DNA of 35,321 bases, from assembly GCA_030834165.1 (NCBI GenBank), contig JAURFU010000020.1, forward strand, positions 1-35,321. Reading direction: 5' to 3'. The notes below the pieces were generated by a model. It was not told the origin of the DNA. It saw only the letters and a list, made by a program, of their open reading frames with translations, and made no database searches. Shown in pieces: positions 7,087 to 15,915 of this stretch (positions within the stretch are counted from its first letter, which is position 1; each line of letters opens with the position of its first letter). This DNA comes from Verrucomicrobiota bacterium (GTDB taxonomy: Bacteria; Verrucomicrobiota; Verrucomicrobiia; Opitutales; UBA953). The translations under genes and the position numbers were made by a program.

Positions 7087-8997
7087 ATGCGTCACCTCAT
7101 CCTTTCCTGTTTCGGCTGGTGCGCCCTGACCGTCCTCGGCTTCGCGCAGGCTCCGCCGCCCGCGCCCGCGGCGGGAGGCACCTCCGGCGACTACAAGAGC
7201 TCGACCTTGGAGGGCGGCGCCGACCGGCTCTTCAACGTCAACAGCGATTCCGTCGACCTGGAGAACGGCACCATGCAGTGGAAGGGCACCACGATGAACC
7301 TCGGCAACACCCGCACCGTGCGGGCCCGGTTCGAGCGTTACCTCGCGGCGCCGACCGACAACGGCGACATGAAGCGCTACGTCGCGATCCTCGATCAGAT
7401 CCAGCTGCTGCTTTCCCCGCAGACGCTGACCAGGGACAACTACTACCGCAACCAGCAGGAGGCCTTCAACCTGCTCTTCAAGGCCGCGGACTTCGAGTTC
7501 GACGGCCAAGGCTGCCTGACCATCGCCTCCCAGGTGCAGAAGGCCTGGCGCATGAGCAGCGAATACAAGAACATCGAGGTCACGCTCAACCAGCTGGAGA
7601 TCCTCCGCAAGACGCAGGAATCCGTCATCATCAACCGCGCCGACCGCATCGAGGAGGCGAACGCCGAGCGTTCCGAGAGCAAGGGCAAGATGGTTTCGAA
7701 GGGCTCCACCGGCACGACCGAACTGGGCTTCAAGGTCAAGGACGAGGCCCGCACGCAGGCCCAGATGCTCGCCCAGGGGGCCAAGATGACCGCCATCGGC
7801 CTCAAGGCCAAGATCGAGTTCCAGTCCCAGATGGTCGCCTTCCTGATGGCCCGCCGCTATCGCCATGCGCTCGTCACCAGCGCTTTCTACCGCGTCGTCT
7901 TCAACGCCAGCAGCCAGGACGTCGTCGTCGGCGCCAAGGAAGTGAAGGAGTTCTTCCCCGTCTCGGACTTCGTCCCGACCCTCGAGTCCATCGACCTGCT
8001 CTCCCGCGAGGCGATCAAGGACGTGGGCAAGGGCATGCAGACGGTCGACGACCTGATGAAGCAGGAGGAGCTCTACGGCGCCTTCGAGCGCCTTCAGGAG
8101 ACCTTCTTCCTCGGTGAGTTCGAGCCGCCGGTGATGCTTTATCCGCAGGAGAAGAAGCGCCAGATGCTCGCCCTCTGGAAGGATCTCCGCGAACTCCAGC
8201 GCCTCGGCGATGAGCGCGACCTGGCGAGCGTCGAGGCCTACGTGAACAAGGTCCGCGGCCAGGCCCGCGACTTCCCCGGCGCCCCCGTGATCTCGAAGGT
8301 CAACAACGCGATGAACGCCTCGAACATGTCCCTCCTGTCCGCCAAGGCCGCCGCCCTCGCCGGCGACACCGCCAAGGCCGAGGCCGCGCTCGAGCGCGCC
8401 ACCAAGATCTGGCCGCAGAATCCCGGCGTGAAGGAATTCGCCAACCAGGTCGTGAGCCGCCAGGACACCCTCGCCCAGAAGGTCCCCGAATTCGACCGCC
8501 TGATGGCCGAGTCCAAGTGGCGGGAGATCTTCAACAAGAAGCTCGAGTACGCCTTGGCCCTCGCGCAGGACAAGGAACGCTCCGACAAGCTCCGCAAGGT
8601 CGTGCAGCGCGTCGGCGAACTCGACGCCAACATCCAGAAGGCCTCGATGCTGGCGGCCCAGAACAACCCTTACCTGGCGTGGGACGTCATCGTGGAGGCC
8701 TACAAGACGGAATCCGACGACCTCGTGCTCGCCAAGACCCGTTCCGACATCGCGCCCCTCGTCGCCGGCTACGCCCAGCTCATCGGCCGGGCCGAGAAGC
8801 TCGAGAAGGAAGGCGCCGAAGCCGCGGCCCTCGCCGCCTGGCTGGCCGCGCAGGACCTCAACCCGGCTTCGCCGGCCTGCGGCGCTGCCGTCAAGCGCCT
8901 CGCCCGCTCGGTCGCCGAAAGCGCCGTGATCCGTTCCGAGGGGACCGTCCCGACGCCGCCGGCCGCGGACGACATCCCGGCTCCGCCGGCGAAGTAA
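7087..8997 (+). CDS. Large secreted alpha-helical protein, possibly TPR-like
   Basis: I do not recognise a named family. The 636-residue product starts with a signal peptide (hydrophobic core within residues 4-18, then GFAQA) followed by an Ala/Pro-rich linker. The rest appears almost wholly helical, with many charged heptad-like stretches, and the part around residues 415-460 (LLSAKAAALAGDTAKAEAALERA) resembles tetratricopeptide helices. Another such pattern sits near 560-610. The C-terminus is a Pro/Ala-rich tail. The ATG at 7087 was preferred to upstream in-frame sequence, which is only a shadow of the preceding gene. The context (membrane-anchored protein just upstream, ABC transporter before that) suggests an envelope scaffold, but nothing catalytic is visible. 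The stop is three bases from the convergent hydrolase gene. Confidence 0.8.
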   Translation: MRHLILSCFGWCALTVLGFAQAPPPAPAAGGTSGDYKSSTLEGGADRLFNVNSDSVDLENGTMQWKGTTMNLGNTRTVRARFERYLAAPTDNGDMKRYVAILDQIQLLLSPQTLTRDNYYRNQQEAFNLLFKAADFEFDGQGCLTIASQVQKAWRMSSEYKNIEVTLNQLEILRKTQESVIINRADRIEEANAERSESKGKMVSKGSTGTTELGFKVKDEARTQAQMLAQGAKMTAIGLKAKIEFQSQMVAFLMARRYRHALVTSAFYRVVFNASSQDVVVGAKEVKEFFPVSDFVPTLESIDLLSREAIKDVGKGMQTVDDLMKQEELYGAFERLQETFFLGEFEPPVMLYPQEKKRQMLALWKDLRELQRLGDERDLASVEAYVNKVRGQARDFPGAPVISKVNNAMNASNMSLLSAKAAALAGDTAKAEAALERATKIWPQNPGVKEFANQVVSRQDTLAQKVPEFDRLMAESKWREIFNKKLEYALALAQDKERSDKLRKVVQRVGELDANIQKASMLAAQNNPYLAWDVIVEAYKTESDDLVLAKTRSDIAPLVAGYAQLIGRAEKLEKEGAEAAALAAWLAAQDLNPASPACGAAVKRLARSVAESAVIRSEGTVPTPPAADDIPAPPAK

Positions 8998-9000
8998 GCC

Positions 9001-9795
9001 TCACCACAGGCTGACCGGATTGTCTTCGAGAGGGTCGACCACCGTGACGCGGAGGTCGGTCTTCCGGTCGCGCACTTCGTTCATCAGCGCGTCGACGATG
9101 ACGGTCCGGTTGCATTCCTTGCTCAGGTGTCCGAGGTAGAGCTCGGTCGCCTGCCATTCGCGCAGGCCGAGCAGCAGGTCCTTGGTCTGGGTGTTGGAGA
9201 GGTGGCCGAAGTTGCCGCGGATGCGTTGCTTCAGCGAGACCGGCCGCTTCGATAGGTCGAGCATCTCGTCGTCGTAGTTCGACTCCAGCACGAGGATGTC
9301 CGCCAGGGCCACATGGTGCCGGACGACGGGGGTGACGTGGCCGAGGTCCGTCAGCCAGGTCAGGCGTTTCGCCGGCCGGGCGTCCTCGGCGGGGAGGTCG
9401 AAGGCGTAGCCCACGGGGTCGGCGGCGTCGTGCGGGATCGGGATCGCGGTGACCTGCAGGCCCTTGAACTCGAAGGTGGTGCCGGTCTCGAACAGCTGCC
9501 AGTCGGGCTGCGACTTGAAGGAATCCTTGATGCGGCGGGCGGTCTCGCGGTTGGCGAAGACCTTGAGTCGCGGATTCTGGCGGAGCAGGGCGGGGAGCCC
9601 GACGCAGTGGTCGGAGTGCTCGTGCGTGATGAAGACGGCGTCCAGCGCCCGGGCTTCGATCCCGAGCTTCCGCAAGGAGGCCTCGAGCCGCGGTCCTTGG
9701 AAACCCGCGTCAAGCATCACCCGCGCGCCGCCGACCTCGAGCAAGGAGCAGTTGCCGGAACTGCTGGTGCCGAGGATGTGGAAGGCGAAAGCCAT
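9001..9795 (-). CDS. MBL-fold metallo-hydrolase, WalJ/YycJ-like
   Basis: A metallo-beta-lactamase-fold protein of 264 residues. The start MAFAFHILGTSSSGNCSLLE matches the YycJ/WalJ/VicX group (GTSSSGN plus MLDAG near residue 30). The metal-binding motif T-H-E-H-S-D-H is at residues 57-63; later ligands are likely in LTDLGHVT and in LGHLSKECN near the C-terminus. Members of this group are putative nucleases or phosphodiesterases, and some have been linked to DNA repair and cell-wall signalling in Firmicutes. No two-component walK/walR genes are nearby, so the name walJ is not assigned. It is divergent from glgC across about 100 bases. The leader before the ATG lacks a Shine-Dalgarno motif. Confidence 0.9.
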   Translation of the reverse strand: MAFAFHILGTSSSGNCSLLEVGGARVMLDAGFQGPRLEASLRKLGIEARALDAVFITHEHSDHCVGLPALLRQNPRLKVFANRETARRIKDSFKSQPDWQLFETGTTFEFKGLQVTAIPIPHDAADPVGYAFDLPAEDARPAKRLTWLTDLGHVTPVVRHHVALADILVLESNYDDEMLDLSKRPVSLKQRIRGNFGHLSNTQTKDLLLGLREWQATELYLGHLSKECNRTVIVDALMNEVRDRKTDLRVTVVDPLEDNPVSLW

Positions 9796-9898
9796 GCGGA
9801 GGCCGATGCAACCCCGTGACGTCGTCTTCTTCAAGCCGCCATTCGACCTTTTCCGCTTGAGGGCGACCGTGACCGGAGGGAAGGTAGGCCATCCCGCC

Positions 9899-11194
9899 AT
9901 GCCCTCCCTCCCTCGCGTCATCAGCATCATCATGGGGGGCGGCCGCGGCTCCCGCCTCTACCCCCTGACGAAGGACCGTTGCAAGCCGGCGGTGCCCCTC
10001 GCGAGCAACTACCGGCTGGTCGACATCCCGATCAGCAACTGCCTCAATTCGGGCTTCAACCAGATCTTCGTGCTGACGCAGTTCAACACGGCCTCGCTGC
10101 ACAAGCATATCCAGCAGACCTACAAGTTCGACGGTTTCGGGCGCGGCTTCGTCGACATCCTCGCCGCCGAGCAGACCGGCGACAAGGAGAGCTGGTATCA
10201 GGGCACGGCCGACGCGGTCCGTCAGAACCTCCATCACTACAACCTCAAGGACGAAGATCTCGTCCTGATCCTTTCCGGCGACCAGCTTTACCGCCTCGAT
10301 TTCGACGAGCTCGCCCGCCAGCACATGGAGAACGCCGCCGACGTCACCATCGCCGCCAAGGCGATGCCTTCCGACCAGGTCTCCGCCCTCGGCGTCATGC
10401 GCGTCAACGCCGACCTCCGCATCGTCGAGTTCGTCGAGAAGCCGAAGGATCCGGCGGTGATCTCCTCCCTGGTGCTCGGCGGCAACGCCCGCGCCCGCCT
10501 CTCCGACCAGTCGGATAAGCCCTACTGCCTGGCTTCGATGGGCATCTACCTGTTCTCCGGCAAGGTGATGCGCGAAGCCCTCGCCGACCACGCCCAGACC
10601 GACTTCGGCAAGGAGGTCATCCCCGGCCTCCTCGCCTCCAAGCGCATGATGGCCTACGTCTTCGACGGCTATTGGGAGGACATCGGCACGGTCGGCTCCT
10701 TCTGGGAGTGCAACCTCACCCTCACGGACCCCGTCCCGCCGTTCGATTTCTTCGACGGTCAGAACCCGGTCTACACCCACGCCCGTTACCTCCCGCCCGC
10801 CAAGCTCAACGGCGCCCGCTCTGCGCGCGTGCTCATGGCCGACGGCGCGATCGTCGACGATTCCGAGCTCAACCGTTGCGTGATCGGCGTCCGCTCCGTC
10901 ATCCGCGGCGGCTCCCGCCTTGAGAACGTCGTGATGATGGGCGCCGACGCCTTCGAACGTCCGCACGACCTGGCCCGCAACAATTCCCTCGGCCGCCCCG
11001 ACATCGGCGTCGGCGCCAACTGCCTCATCCGCAACGCGATCATCGACAAGAACGCGCGCATCGGCGAAGGCTGCCGTCTGGCCCCCACGGGCCTGCCGGA
11101 GAAGTGGGAGACCGAGGCCTTGTTCGTGCGTGACGGCGTGATCGTCGTCAAGAAGGGCGCGATCGTGCCTCCGGGCACGGTGGTGGGGGAATGA
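9899..11194 (+). CDS. glgC: Glucose-1-phosphate adenylyltransferase
   Basis: ADP-glucose pyrophosphorylase makes ADP-glucose for glycogen synthesis. The 431-residue length is typical. The nucleotide-binding signature GGGRGSRLYPLTKDR starts at residue 13 and is followed by KPAVPL and YRLVDIPISNCLNSG. Catalytic-core motifs are LILSGDQLYRLDF near 122, VEFVEKP near 180 and YWEDIGTVGSFWE near 258. The left-handed beta-helix C-terminal domain (RCVIGVRSVIRGGSRLENVV, CLIRNAIIDKNARIG) is complete. The sequence looks closer to plant and cyanobacterial enzymes than to E. coli GlgC, judged by eye. The chosen ATG is preceded by C-rich sequence, and longer in-frame extensions lie in the divergent spacer. 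The stop codon overlaps the next gene by four bases (ATGA). Confidence 0.96.
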   Translation: MPSLPRVISIIMGGGRGSRLYPLTKDRCKPAVPLASNYRLVDIPISNCLNSGFNQIFVLTQFNTASLHKHIQQTYKFDGFGRGFVDILAAEQTGDKESWYQGTADAVRQNLHHYNLKDEDLVLILSGDQLYRLDFDELARQHMENAADVTIAAKAMPSDQVSALGVMRVNADLRIVEFVEKPKDPAVISSLVLGGNARARLSDQSDKPYCLASMGIYLFSGKVMREALADHAQTDFGKEVIPGLLASKRMMAYVFDGYWEDIGTVGSFWECNLTLTDPVPPFDFFDGQNPVYTHARYLPPAKLNGARSARVLMADGAIVDDSELNRCVIGVRSVIRGGSRLENVVMMGADAFERPHDLARNNSLGRPDIGVGANCLIRNAIIDKNARIGEGCRLAPTGLPEKWETEALFVRDGVIVVKKGAIVPPGTVVGE

Positions 11195-12252
11195 AGACCT
11201 ACGCGCTCACGTATTGGTTCACCTGGGCGTTCCTGGTGATCGCCGCCGCCCTCACGGGCGTGGCGTCGCTCAAGGACGCCTTCTTCGGCGGGCTCTTCGC
11301 CTCCGGGCTCTCGGCCTTGCTCACCCGTACCTACGTCCGCGCCGGCGCCCGCTATGCGCCGCTGGTCGGCGCGACCGCAGGGACCGTCTGGGTCGTCTTG
11401 ATGTTCTTCCGTCTCCGCTGGTTCGGACAACCGGATGATTTCCTGTCCGCCCAGTGGACCCTGGGGGTCGACATCTCGGTCCACGCCGCCGGTTTCGCCG
11501 GCGCGGCCTTGCTCGTCGCTTTGCGTGATCGTCATGCCTTAGGCCGCGCCTTGGGCGGCGGCCTGCTGCTGGCGGCGGCCATGACGGCGGTGCCTTACGG
11601 CGTGATCGCCTGGATCGACCATCGCGTGGCGGGCCCCTTGGAACTCGTGCTGCTGGTCGGCGCGGACGTCCGTCCCGACGAAGGTCCGGTCCGTCGCGCC
11701 GGTGCCGTGCGCGCGGAACTCACGCTGACGGAAGTCGCTTTCCTCAAGGAGCGGATGCTGGTGGTGGACGGCCCCGGCGGCACGGAAGTCCTCGATGAAG
11801 CGGGGCGGCGCTATTGGCCGCTGTGGCGTCGCCGGCTCGTCTATCCCGGCAACCCCGGCGGTCCGGTCCGCACCTTGGTGGTCCTCCTCCCGCCGGATCT
11901 TGCGGCCGAGACCTGGGAGCTGCCCGTCCATCAGGAGCCGACCGGACTGGCGTTGGCGGTCTTAGGTTCGGCGAAATCCTTCCGCTTCAGCGGCGGTCCC
12001 GCCAGCCAAGCCGTCCGCGTCGAGCTCTCCCTCGCCGTGAAGTCGCGAGAGGGCGTGCCGACCTATCAGTATCTGCAGGCCGAGGTGTTCCGTCGTTCCC
12101 CGGTCGGCGATCTTTACGCCCCGGTGGTGACCAAAGGGCTGGCGCCCGCTTTTCCGACGACGGCCGGCGATGAATCGACCAAGCCGCCCGAGACCGCCAA
12201 AGGTCGCCCGGTCCGCCCGAACTTCGGTGCCGCCCCCGGCGAGCCCCGCTGA
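11191..12252 (+). CDS. Membrane protein of unknown function, coupled to glgC
   Basis: 353 residues, family not recognised. The first ~150 residues contain about four hydrophobic segments (WFTWAFLVIAAALTG near 9, FFGGLFASGLSALL near 31, PLVGATAGTVWVVLMFF near 57, and a longer pair across 95-145). The remaining ~200 residues are soluble and look beta-rich, with repeated short strands ending in a Pro/Lys-rich disordered tail (after about 325). The start codon overlaps the glgC stop (ATGA), which indicates translational coupling. That alone does not prove a role in glycogen metabolism. The gene ends six bases before the convergent ABC exporter gene. No enzyme motif is visible. Confidence 0.75.
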   Translation: MKTYALTYWFTWAFLVIAAALTGVASLKDAFFGGLFASGLSALLTRTYVRAGARYAPLVGATAGTVWVVLMFFRLRWFGQPDDFLSAQWTLGVDISVHAAGFAGAALLVALRDRHALGRALGGGLLLAAAMTAVPYGVIAWIDHRVAGPLELVLLVGADVRPDEGPVRRAGAVRAELTLTEVAFLKERMLVVDGPGGTEVLDEAGRRYWPLWRRRLVYPGNPGGPVRTLVVLLPPDLAAETWELPVHQEPTGLALAVLGSAKSFRFSGGPASQAVRVELSLAVKSREGVPTYQYLQAEVFRRSPVGDLYAPVVTKGLAPAFPTTAGDESTKPPETAKGRPVRPNFGAAPGEPR

Positions 12253-12258
12253 GTCCCG

Positions 12259-14067
12259 TCAGGTCGTCGAACTCAGGAAGTCCCGGTGCAGCGCGGCGTA
12301 GGCGCCTTGCCGGGTCAGGAGTTCGTCATGCGTGCCGCGTTCGACGATGCGACCGGCTTCGAGCACGAGCACGCAGTCCGCGCGGCGGATGGTGCTCAGG
12401 CGATGCGCGACGACGAAGCTGGTGCGGCCCTTCATCAGGCGCGTGAGCGCGACCTGCAGACGCGCTTCGGTCAGCGTGTCGACGGCGCTGGTGGCCTCGT
12501 CGAGGACGAGGATGCGCGGATCGGCGAGCAGGGCGCGGGCGAAGGCCACGAGCTGCTGCTGGCCCATCGACAGGCCGCGGCCTTTTTCGGAGCAAGGCGT
12601 ATGGATGCCTTCCGGCAGGGCTTCGATGAGGTCGAGGCAGTCGAGGTCGCGGAACGCCTGGCGGATCTCCTCGTCGGTGGCGTCCGGGCGGGCGGCTTTG
12701 ACGTTCTCGGCGATCGTGCCGGCGAACAGGAAGTTCTGCTGGAAGACGAAGCCCATCTGGCGGCGGAGCGTCTCCTGCCGCAGGTCGGCGAGGTCATTCC
12801 CATCGACGAGCACCTGGCCCGAGAGCGGCAGCTGGAACTTCGCGAGCAGGCCGATGATCGTCGACTTGCCCGAGCCCGTATGTCCCACCAATGCGATGAC
12901 CTGGCCGGGCCGGGCCGTGAAGCTGACGCCATGGAGCACCGGGCGGTCCGGCACGTAGGTGAAGCCGACGTCGCGGAATTCCACCTGGCCCTGCAGGCGA
13001 GGGCACTCACCGGCGCCGGGCTTGTCCGTCCAGGCGGGCGGGGTGTCGAGCACCCGGAAATAGCGTTCGGCCCCGGCCATCGCGAGGGTCGCTTCGGACA
13101 GCTGCGTCCCGATGATCGTGATCGGCGAGAAGAAGAGGTCCGCCAGGAAGAAGAAAGTGACGAGATCACCCAGGCCCGTGCCCGTGCCGGAGAGCGCGGC
13201 CCAGCCGCCGACGCCGATGAGGGCGGCCATGAAGCCATGCGCGTTGAGTTCGAGGAGCGGCAGGTAGAGCGAGGTCAGGCTGGCGGTCTTCACGACGTTG
13301 CCCGCGAGGCTGCGCACCAGCCGGGTGAAGATGCCCGCGTTCGTGTCTTCGCGGGCGAAGCCTTGCGTCACGCGGATGCCCTGGACCGTCTCCGCGAGGG
13401 CCGAGGTGACGCGCGAGAAGGTCTCCTGCTGCACGCGGGAGGCATGCAGGATGCGTCCGCGGAAGAAGGCGTGGACGAGCAGCAGGCAGGGCACGATGGC
13501 CAGCAGGACGAGGAAGAGACGGGGGTTGGCCAGCAGCATCAGCGCCGCCGCGGCGCACATCTGGCCGAACGAGACGAGCGAGATGAAGAAGTTGTTCTGC
13601 ACCCCGTTGCGCATGGCCTCGATGTCCGAGATCATGCGGCTGATGAGGCTGCCGTGCCGGCGGGCGTGGAAGAACGACAGCGGCTGCGTCAGGAGGTGGG
13701 CCATCAGGCGGTCGCGGAGGTCGCGGAGCACGTTCTCGCCGATCTGGTGCGCGAGCCGGATGCGCCAGTACAAGGCGACGTCCGCCACGACGAAGGCCGC
13801 CGTGAAGAGGGCGAGCGCCCGGAAGGTCGCCGGTCCGTCGCCCGCCTGGACCGGTCCGCGGATGATGGCCCCGACGAACCACGCGAGGCCGGGGAGGGCG
13901 AGCGCGCGGAAGACGCACAGCGCCAGCAGGGTGTTCCGCATCCGCCGGTGCGGACCGGTGAAGGCCAGCAGACGGGTGATGGTCGCCCAGCGCAGCGGAA
14001 GCCGGTCCGGTTCTTCTTCGTCGGGCCGCAGTCGGCGGACGGCGATCTCGAGGGGCGGCTTGCTCAT
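12259..14067 (-). CDS. ABC exporter subunit B (permease-ATPase), variant signature motif
   Basis: A type IV ABC half-exporter of 602 residues: about six membrane helices (between ~45 and ~325) and a C-terminal nucleotide-binding domain. Walker A GHTGSGKST begins at residue 395, the Q-loop FVFQQNFLF is near 440, and Walker B has Asp523-Glu524 with the catalytic Glu intact. The switch His is at 555. The signature is LSMGQ (499-503) rather than LSGGQ. Together with the partner gene, whose catalytic Glu is replaced, this is the pattern of an asymmetric heterodimer with one degenerate ATP site. The start overlaps the stop of the partner by four bases. The reading frame happens to stay open far upstream through the partner gene, but that extension is a shadow. 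The substrate is unknown; lipid or drug export are both plausible. Confidence 0.93.
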   Translation of the reverse strand: MSKPPLEIAVRRLRPDEEEPDRLPLRWATITRLLAFTGPHRRMRNTLLALCVFRALALPGLAWFVGAIIRGPVQAGDGPATFRALALFTAAFVVADVALYWRIRLAHQIGENVLRDLRDRLMAHLLTQPLSFFHARRHGSLISRMISDIEAMRNGVQNNFFISLVSFGQMCAAAALMLLANPRLFLVLLAIVPCLLLVHAFFRGRILHASRVQQETFSRVTSALAETVQGIRVTQGFAREDTNAGIFTRLVRSLAGNVVKTASLTSLYLPLLELNAHGFMAALIGVGGWAALSGTGTGLGDLVTFFFLADLFFSPITIIGTQLSEATLAMAGAERYFRVLDTPPAWTDKPGAGECPRLQGQVEFRDVGFTYVPDRPVLHGVSFTARPGQVIALVGHTGSGKSTIIGLLAKFQLPLSGQVLVDGNDLADLRQETLRRQMGFVFQQNFLFAGTIAENVKAARPDATDEEIRQAFRDLDCLDLIEALPEGIHTPCSEKGRGLSMGQQQLVAFARALLADPRILVLDEATSAVDTLTEARLQVALTRLMKGRTSFVVAHRLSTIRRADCVLVLEAGRIVERGTHDELLTRQGAYAALHRDFLSSTT

Positions 14068-15893
14068 GCGGGGGCTCCTTCCGATTGGACGAGGATGGCC
14101 CGCCGGTAGTGACCGTCCTCCGCCATGAGCTGTTCGTGCGTGCCGACCTGCGCGAGGCGGCCGCGGTCGAGGACGAGGATGAGGTCGGCCCGGCGGAGGG
14201 TGCTCAGGCGGTGCGCCACGATGAAGGTCGTCCGGCCGGCCATGGCCGCTTCCATCGCCTCCATGATCTCCTTCTCGGTCTCGGGGTCGATGGCCGAGGT
14301 CGGGTCGTCGAGCAGCAGCACCGTGGGCTCGAGGAGGAGGGCGCGGGCGATGGCGATCCGCTGGCGCTGGCCGCCGGAAAGGTTCACGCCGCCTTCGCCG
14401 AGGAAAGTCTCGTAGCGTTCGGGCAGCGCCATGATGAAGTCGTGGGCGCCGGCGATCCGCGCGGCCCGTTCGATGCGCTCCTGCGTCGCCTCGGGGTGGC
14501 CGAAGGCGATGTTCGCCGCGATGGTGTTGGAGAACAGGAAGTTCTCCTGGAAGACCATGCCGACCTGCCGGCGGAGTTCGGGGAGGGGAAGGCGGCGGAG
14601 GTCGTGTCCGTCCAGGGTGACCCGGCCGGACCGCGGATCGTAGAAGCGCGGGATCAGCGCGAGCAGGGCGGATTTGCCCGCGCCGGTCGCTCCGGCGATG
14701 GCGATCCGCCGGCCAGGCTCGGCGACGAAGGAGAGGTCGCGCAGCACCGTGGCGTTGTCTTGGAACTCGAAGCTGACGCCCTCGAAGGCCACGCGGCCCA
14801 CGAAGCGTCCGGGCGAGCTCGCTCCTGCCTCGGTCGCGACCCCGGGTACGGTGTCCAGGATCTCGAAGATGCGTTTCGCTCCGGCGAGCGAGACCTGCGC
14901 GTTGTCGACGACGGCGGCCAGGGTCGTCACCTGCGCGGAGAACTGCTGGAGCAGGCCGGCGAAGGCGACGAGGCCGGTGCCCAGGGAGAGCTCGCCGCGG
15001 GCGACCATCCAGCCGCCGTACCCGATGAGCACGGCCATCGAAAGACGGTTGAGCGCGTCGATGACGGGCCAGAAGAGCGCGACCTCGCCGAACACCTTGC
15101 GCTTCTGGACGCGGATCGCCTCGCTCCAGCCGGCGAAACGCGCCTGCACGCGGGGCTCCAGCGCGAAGCCTTTGACGACCTGGATGCCTTGGACGTTCTC
15201 GGAGAAGCCGAGCACCAGGCGGTCCATCAGCTCGCGGTTCTCCTCGTAAGCCGGCCGCACCTTGCGGGAGAAACGGATCGCGAACCAGACCTGGAAAGGC
15301 AGCACCGAGAGGCAGGCGAGCGTGAGCCGCCAGTCGGTGCGGAACATGTAGGCGGCGCAGGCGGCCAGGGTCAGGGCGATGATCGCGAGCTGCAGCACCA
15401 CGCCTTCGATGAAGAGCCGGATCGCGTGCGCGTCGGACGTGACGCGGTTGATGATCGAGCCGCTGGCGTTGGTGTCGAAGAAGCGGAAGCTCAGCTGCTG
15501 CAGCTTGGCGAAGACCTGGGAGCGCAGGTTGACGACGATGCGTCCGTGCAGGAAGCGCACGGAGACGAGTCCGAAGACGAAGGCCAGGCCCGCCCGCAAG
15601 CCCGCGGTCACGAGGATGCCCGCGCCGAGCCACACGAAGACGGCCTTGTCCGTCGCCTCGGCGGGCACGAAGAACGGCAGGGCGGGGGCGGGGACGCTCC
15701 GGTCGGCGCAGTGGCGGACGAAGTCGATGCCGACGCCGGCCAGCGCGATGACCGCGACGGTCAGGAAGACGACGGCGAGCTGGAGTCCGAGCAGCTGGAG
15801 GCAGTCCGCGCGGTACGACCAGGCGATCCGCAGGAGCCGCCGCAGCGTGGCGTCACGTTCGGCGGGGGTCGGAGGGACGGGGTCGGCGGGCAT
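14064..15893 (-). CDS. ABC exporter subunit A (permease-ATPase), Walker B Glu replaced by Asp
   Basis: The 609-residue partner of the downstream half-exporter, with six predicted membrane helices (about 33 to 325) and an ATPase domain. Walker A GATGAGKSA is at 401-409, the Q-loop MVFQENFLF near 446, the signature LSGGQ is canonical at 505-509, and the switch His is at 561. Walker B reads LLLDD at 526-530, so Asp530 stands where the catalytic Glu is expected. In known heterodimeric exporters (TM287/288, BmrCD) the subunit with Asp pairs its Walker motifs with the altered signature of the other subunit, exactly as seen here. An insertion rich in Pro/Ala (65-82) sits in the first periplasmic loop. 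It is the first gene of the pair and follows the aminotransferase region without an obvious promoter. Confidence 0.93.
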   Translation of the reverse strand: MPADPVPPTPAERDATLRRLLRIAWSYRADCLQLLGLQLAVVFLTVAVIALAGVGIDFVRHCADRSVPAPALPFFVPAEATDKAVFVWLGAGILVTAGLRAGLAFVFGLVSVRFLHGRIVVNLRSQVFAKLQQLSFRFFDTNASGSIINRVTSDAHAIRLFIEGVVLQLAIIALTLAACAAYMFRTDWRLTLACLSVLPFQVWFAIRFSRKVRPAYEENRELMDRLVLGFSENVQGIQVVKGFALEPRVQARFAGWSEAIRVQKRKVFGEVALFWPVIDALNRLSMAVLIGYGGWMVARGELSLGTGLVAFAGLLQQFSAQVTTLAAVVDNAQVSLAGAKRIFEILDTVPGVATEAGASSPGRFVGRVAFEGVSFEFQDNATVLRDLSFVAEPGRRIAIAGATGAGKSALLALIPRFYDPRSGRVTLDGHDLRRLPLPELRRQVGMVFQENFLFSNTIAANIAFGHPEATQERIERAARIAGAHDFIMALPERYETFLGEGGVNLSGGQRQRIAIARALLLEPTVLLLDDPTSAIDPETEKEIMEAMEAAMAGRTTFIVAHRLSTLRRADLILVLDRGRLAQVGTHEQLMAEDGHYRRAILVQSEGAPA

Positions 15894-15915
15894 GCGCGTC
15901 GGGGCGCAGGCGGGC

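Noticed and set aside
12259-15633. The frame of exporter subunit B stays open across most of subunit A, suggesting a giant fused protein
   Set aside because: The upstream part is an Arg/Pro-rich out-of-frame reading of subunit A, which is itself a complete exporter in another frame. An ATG at 14067 with ATGA overlap gives a normal half-exporter.
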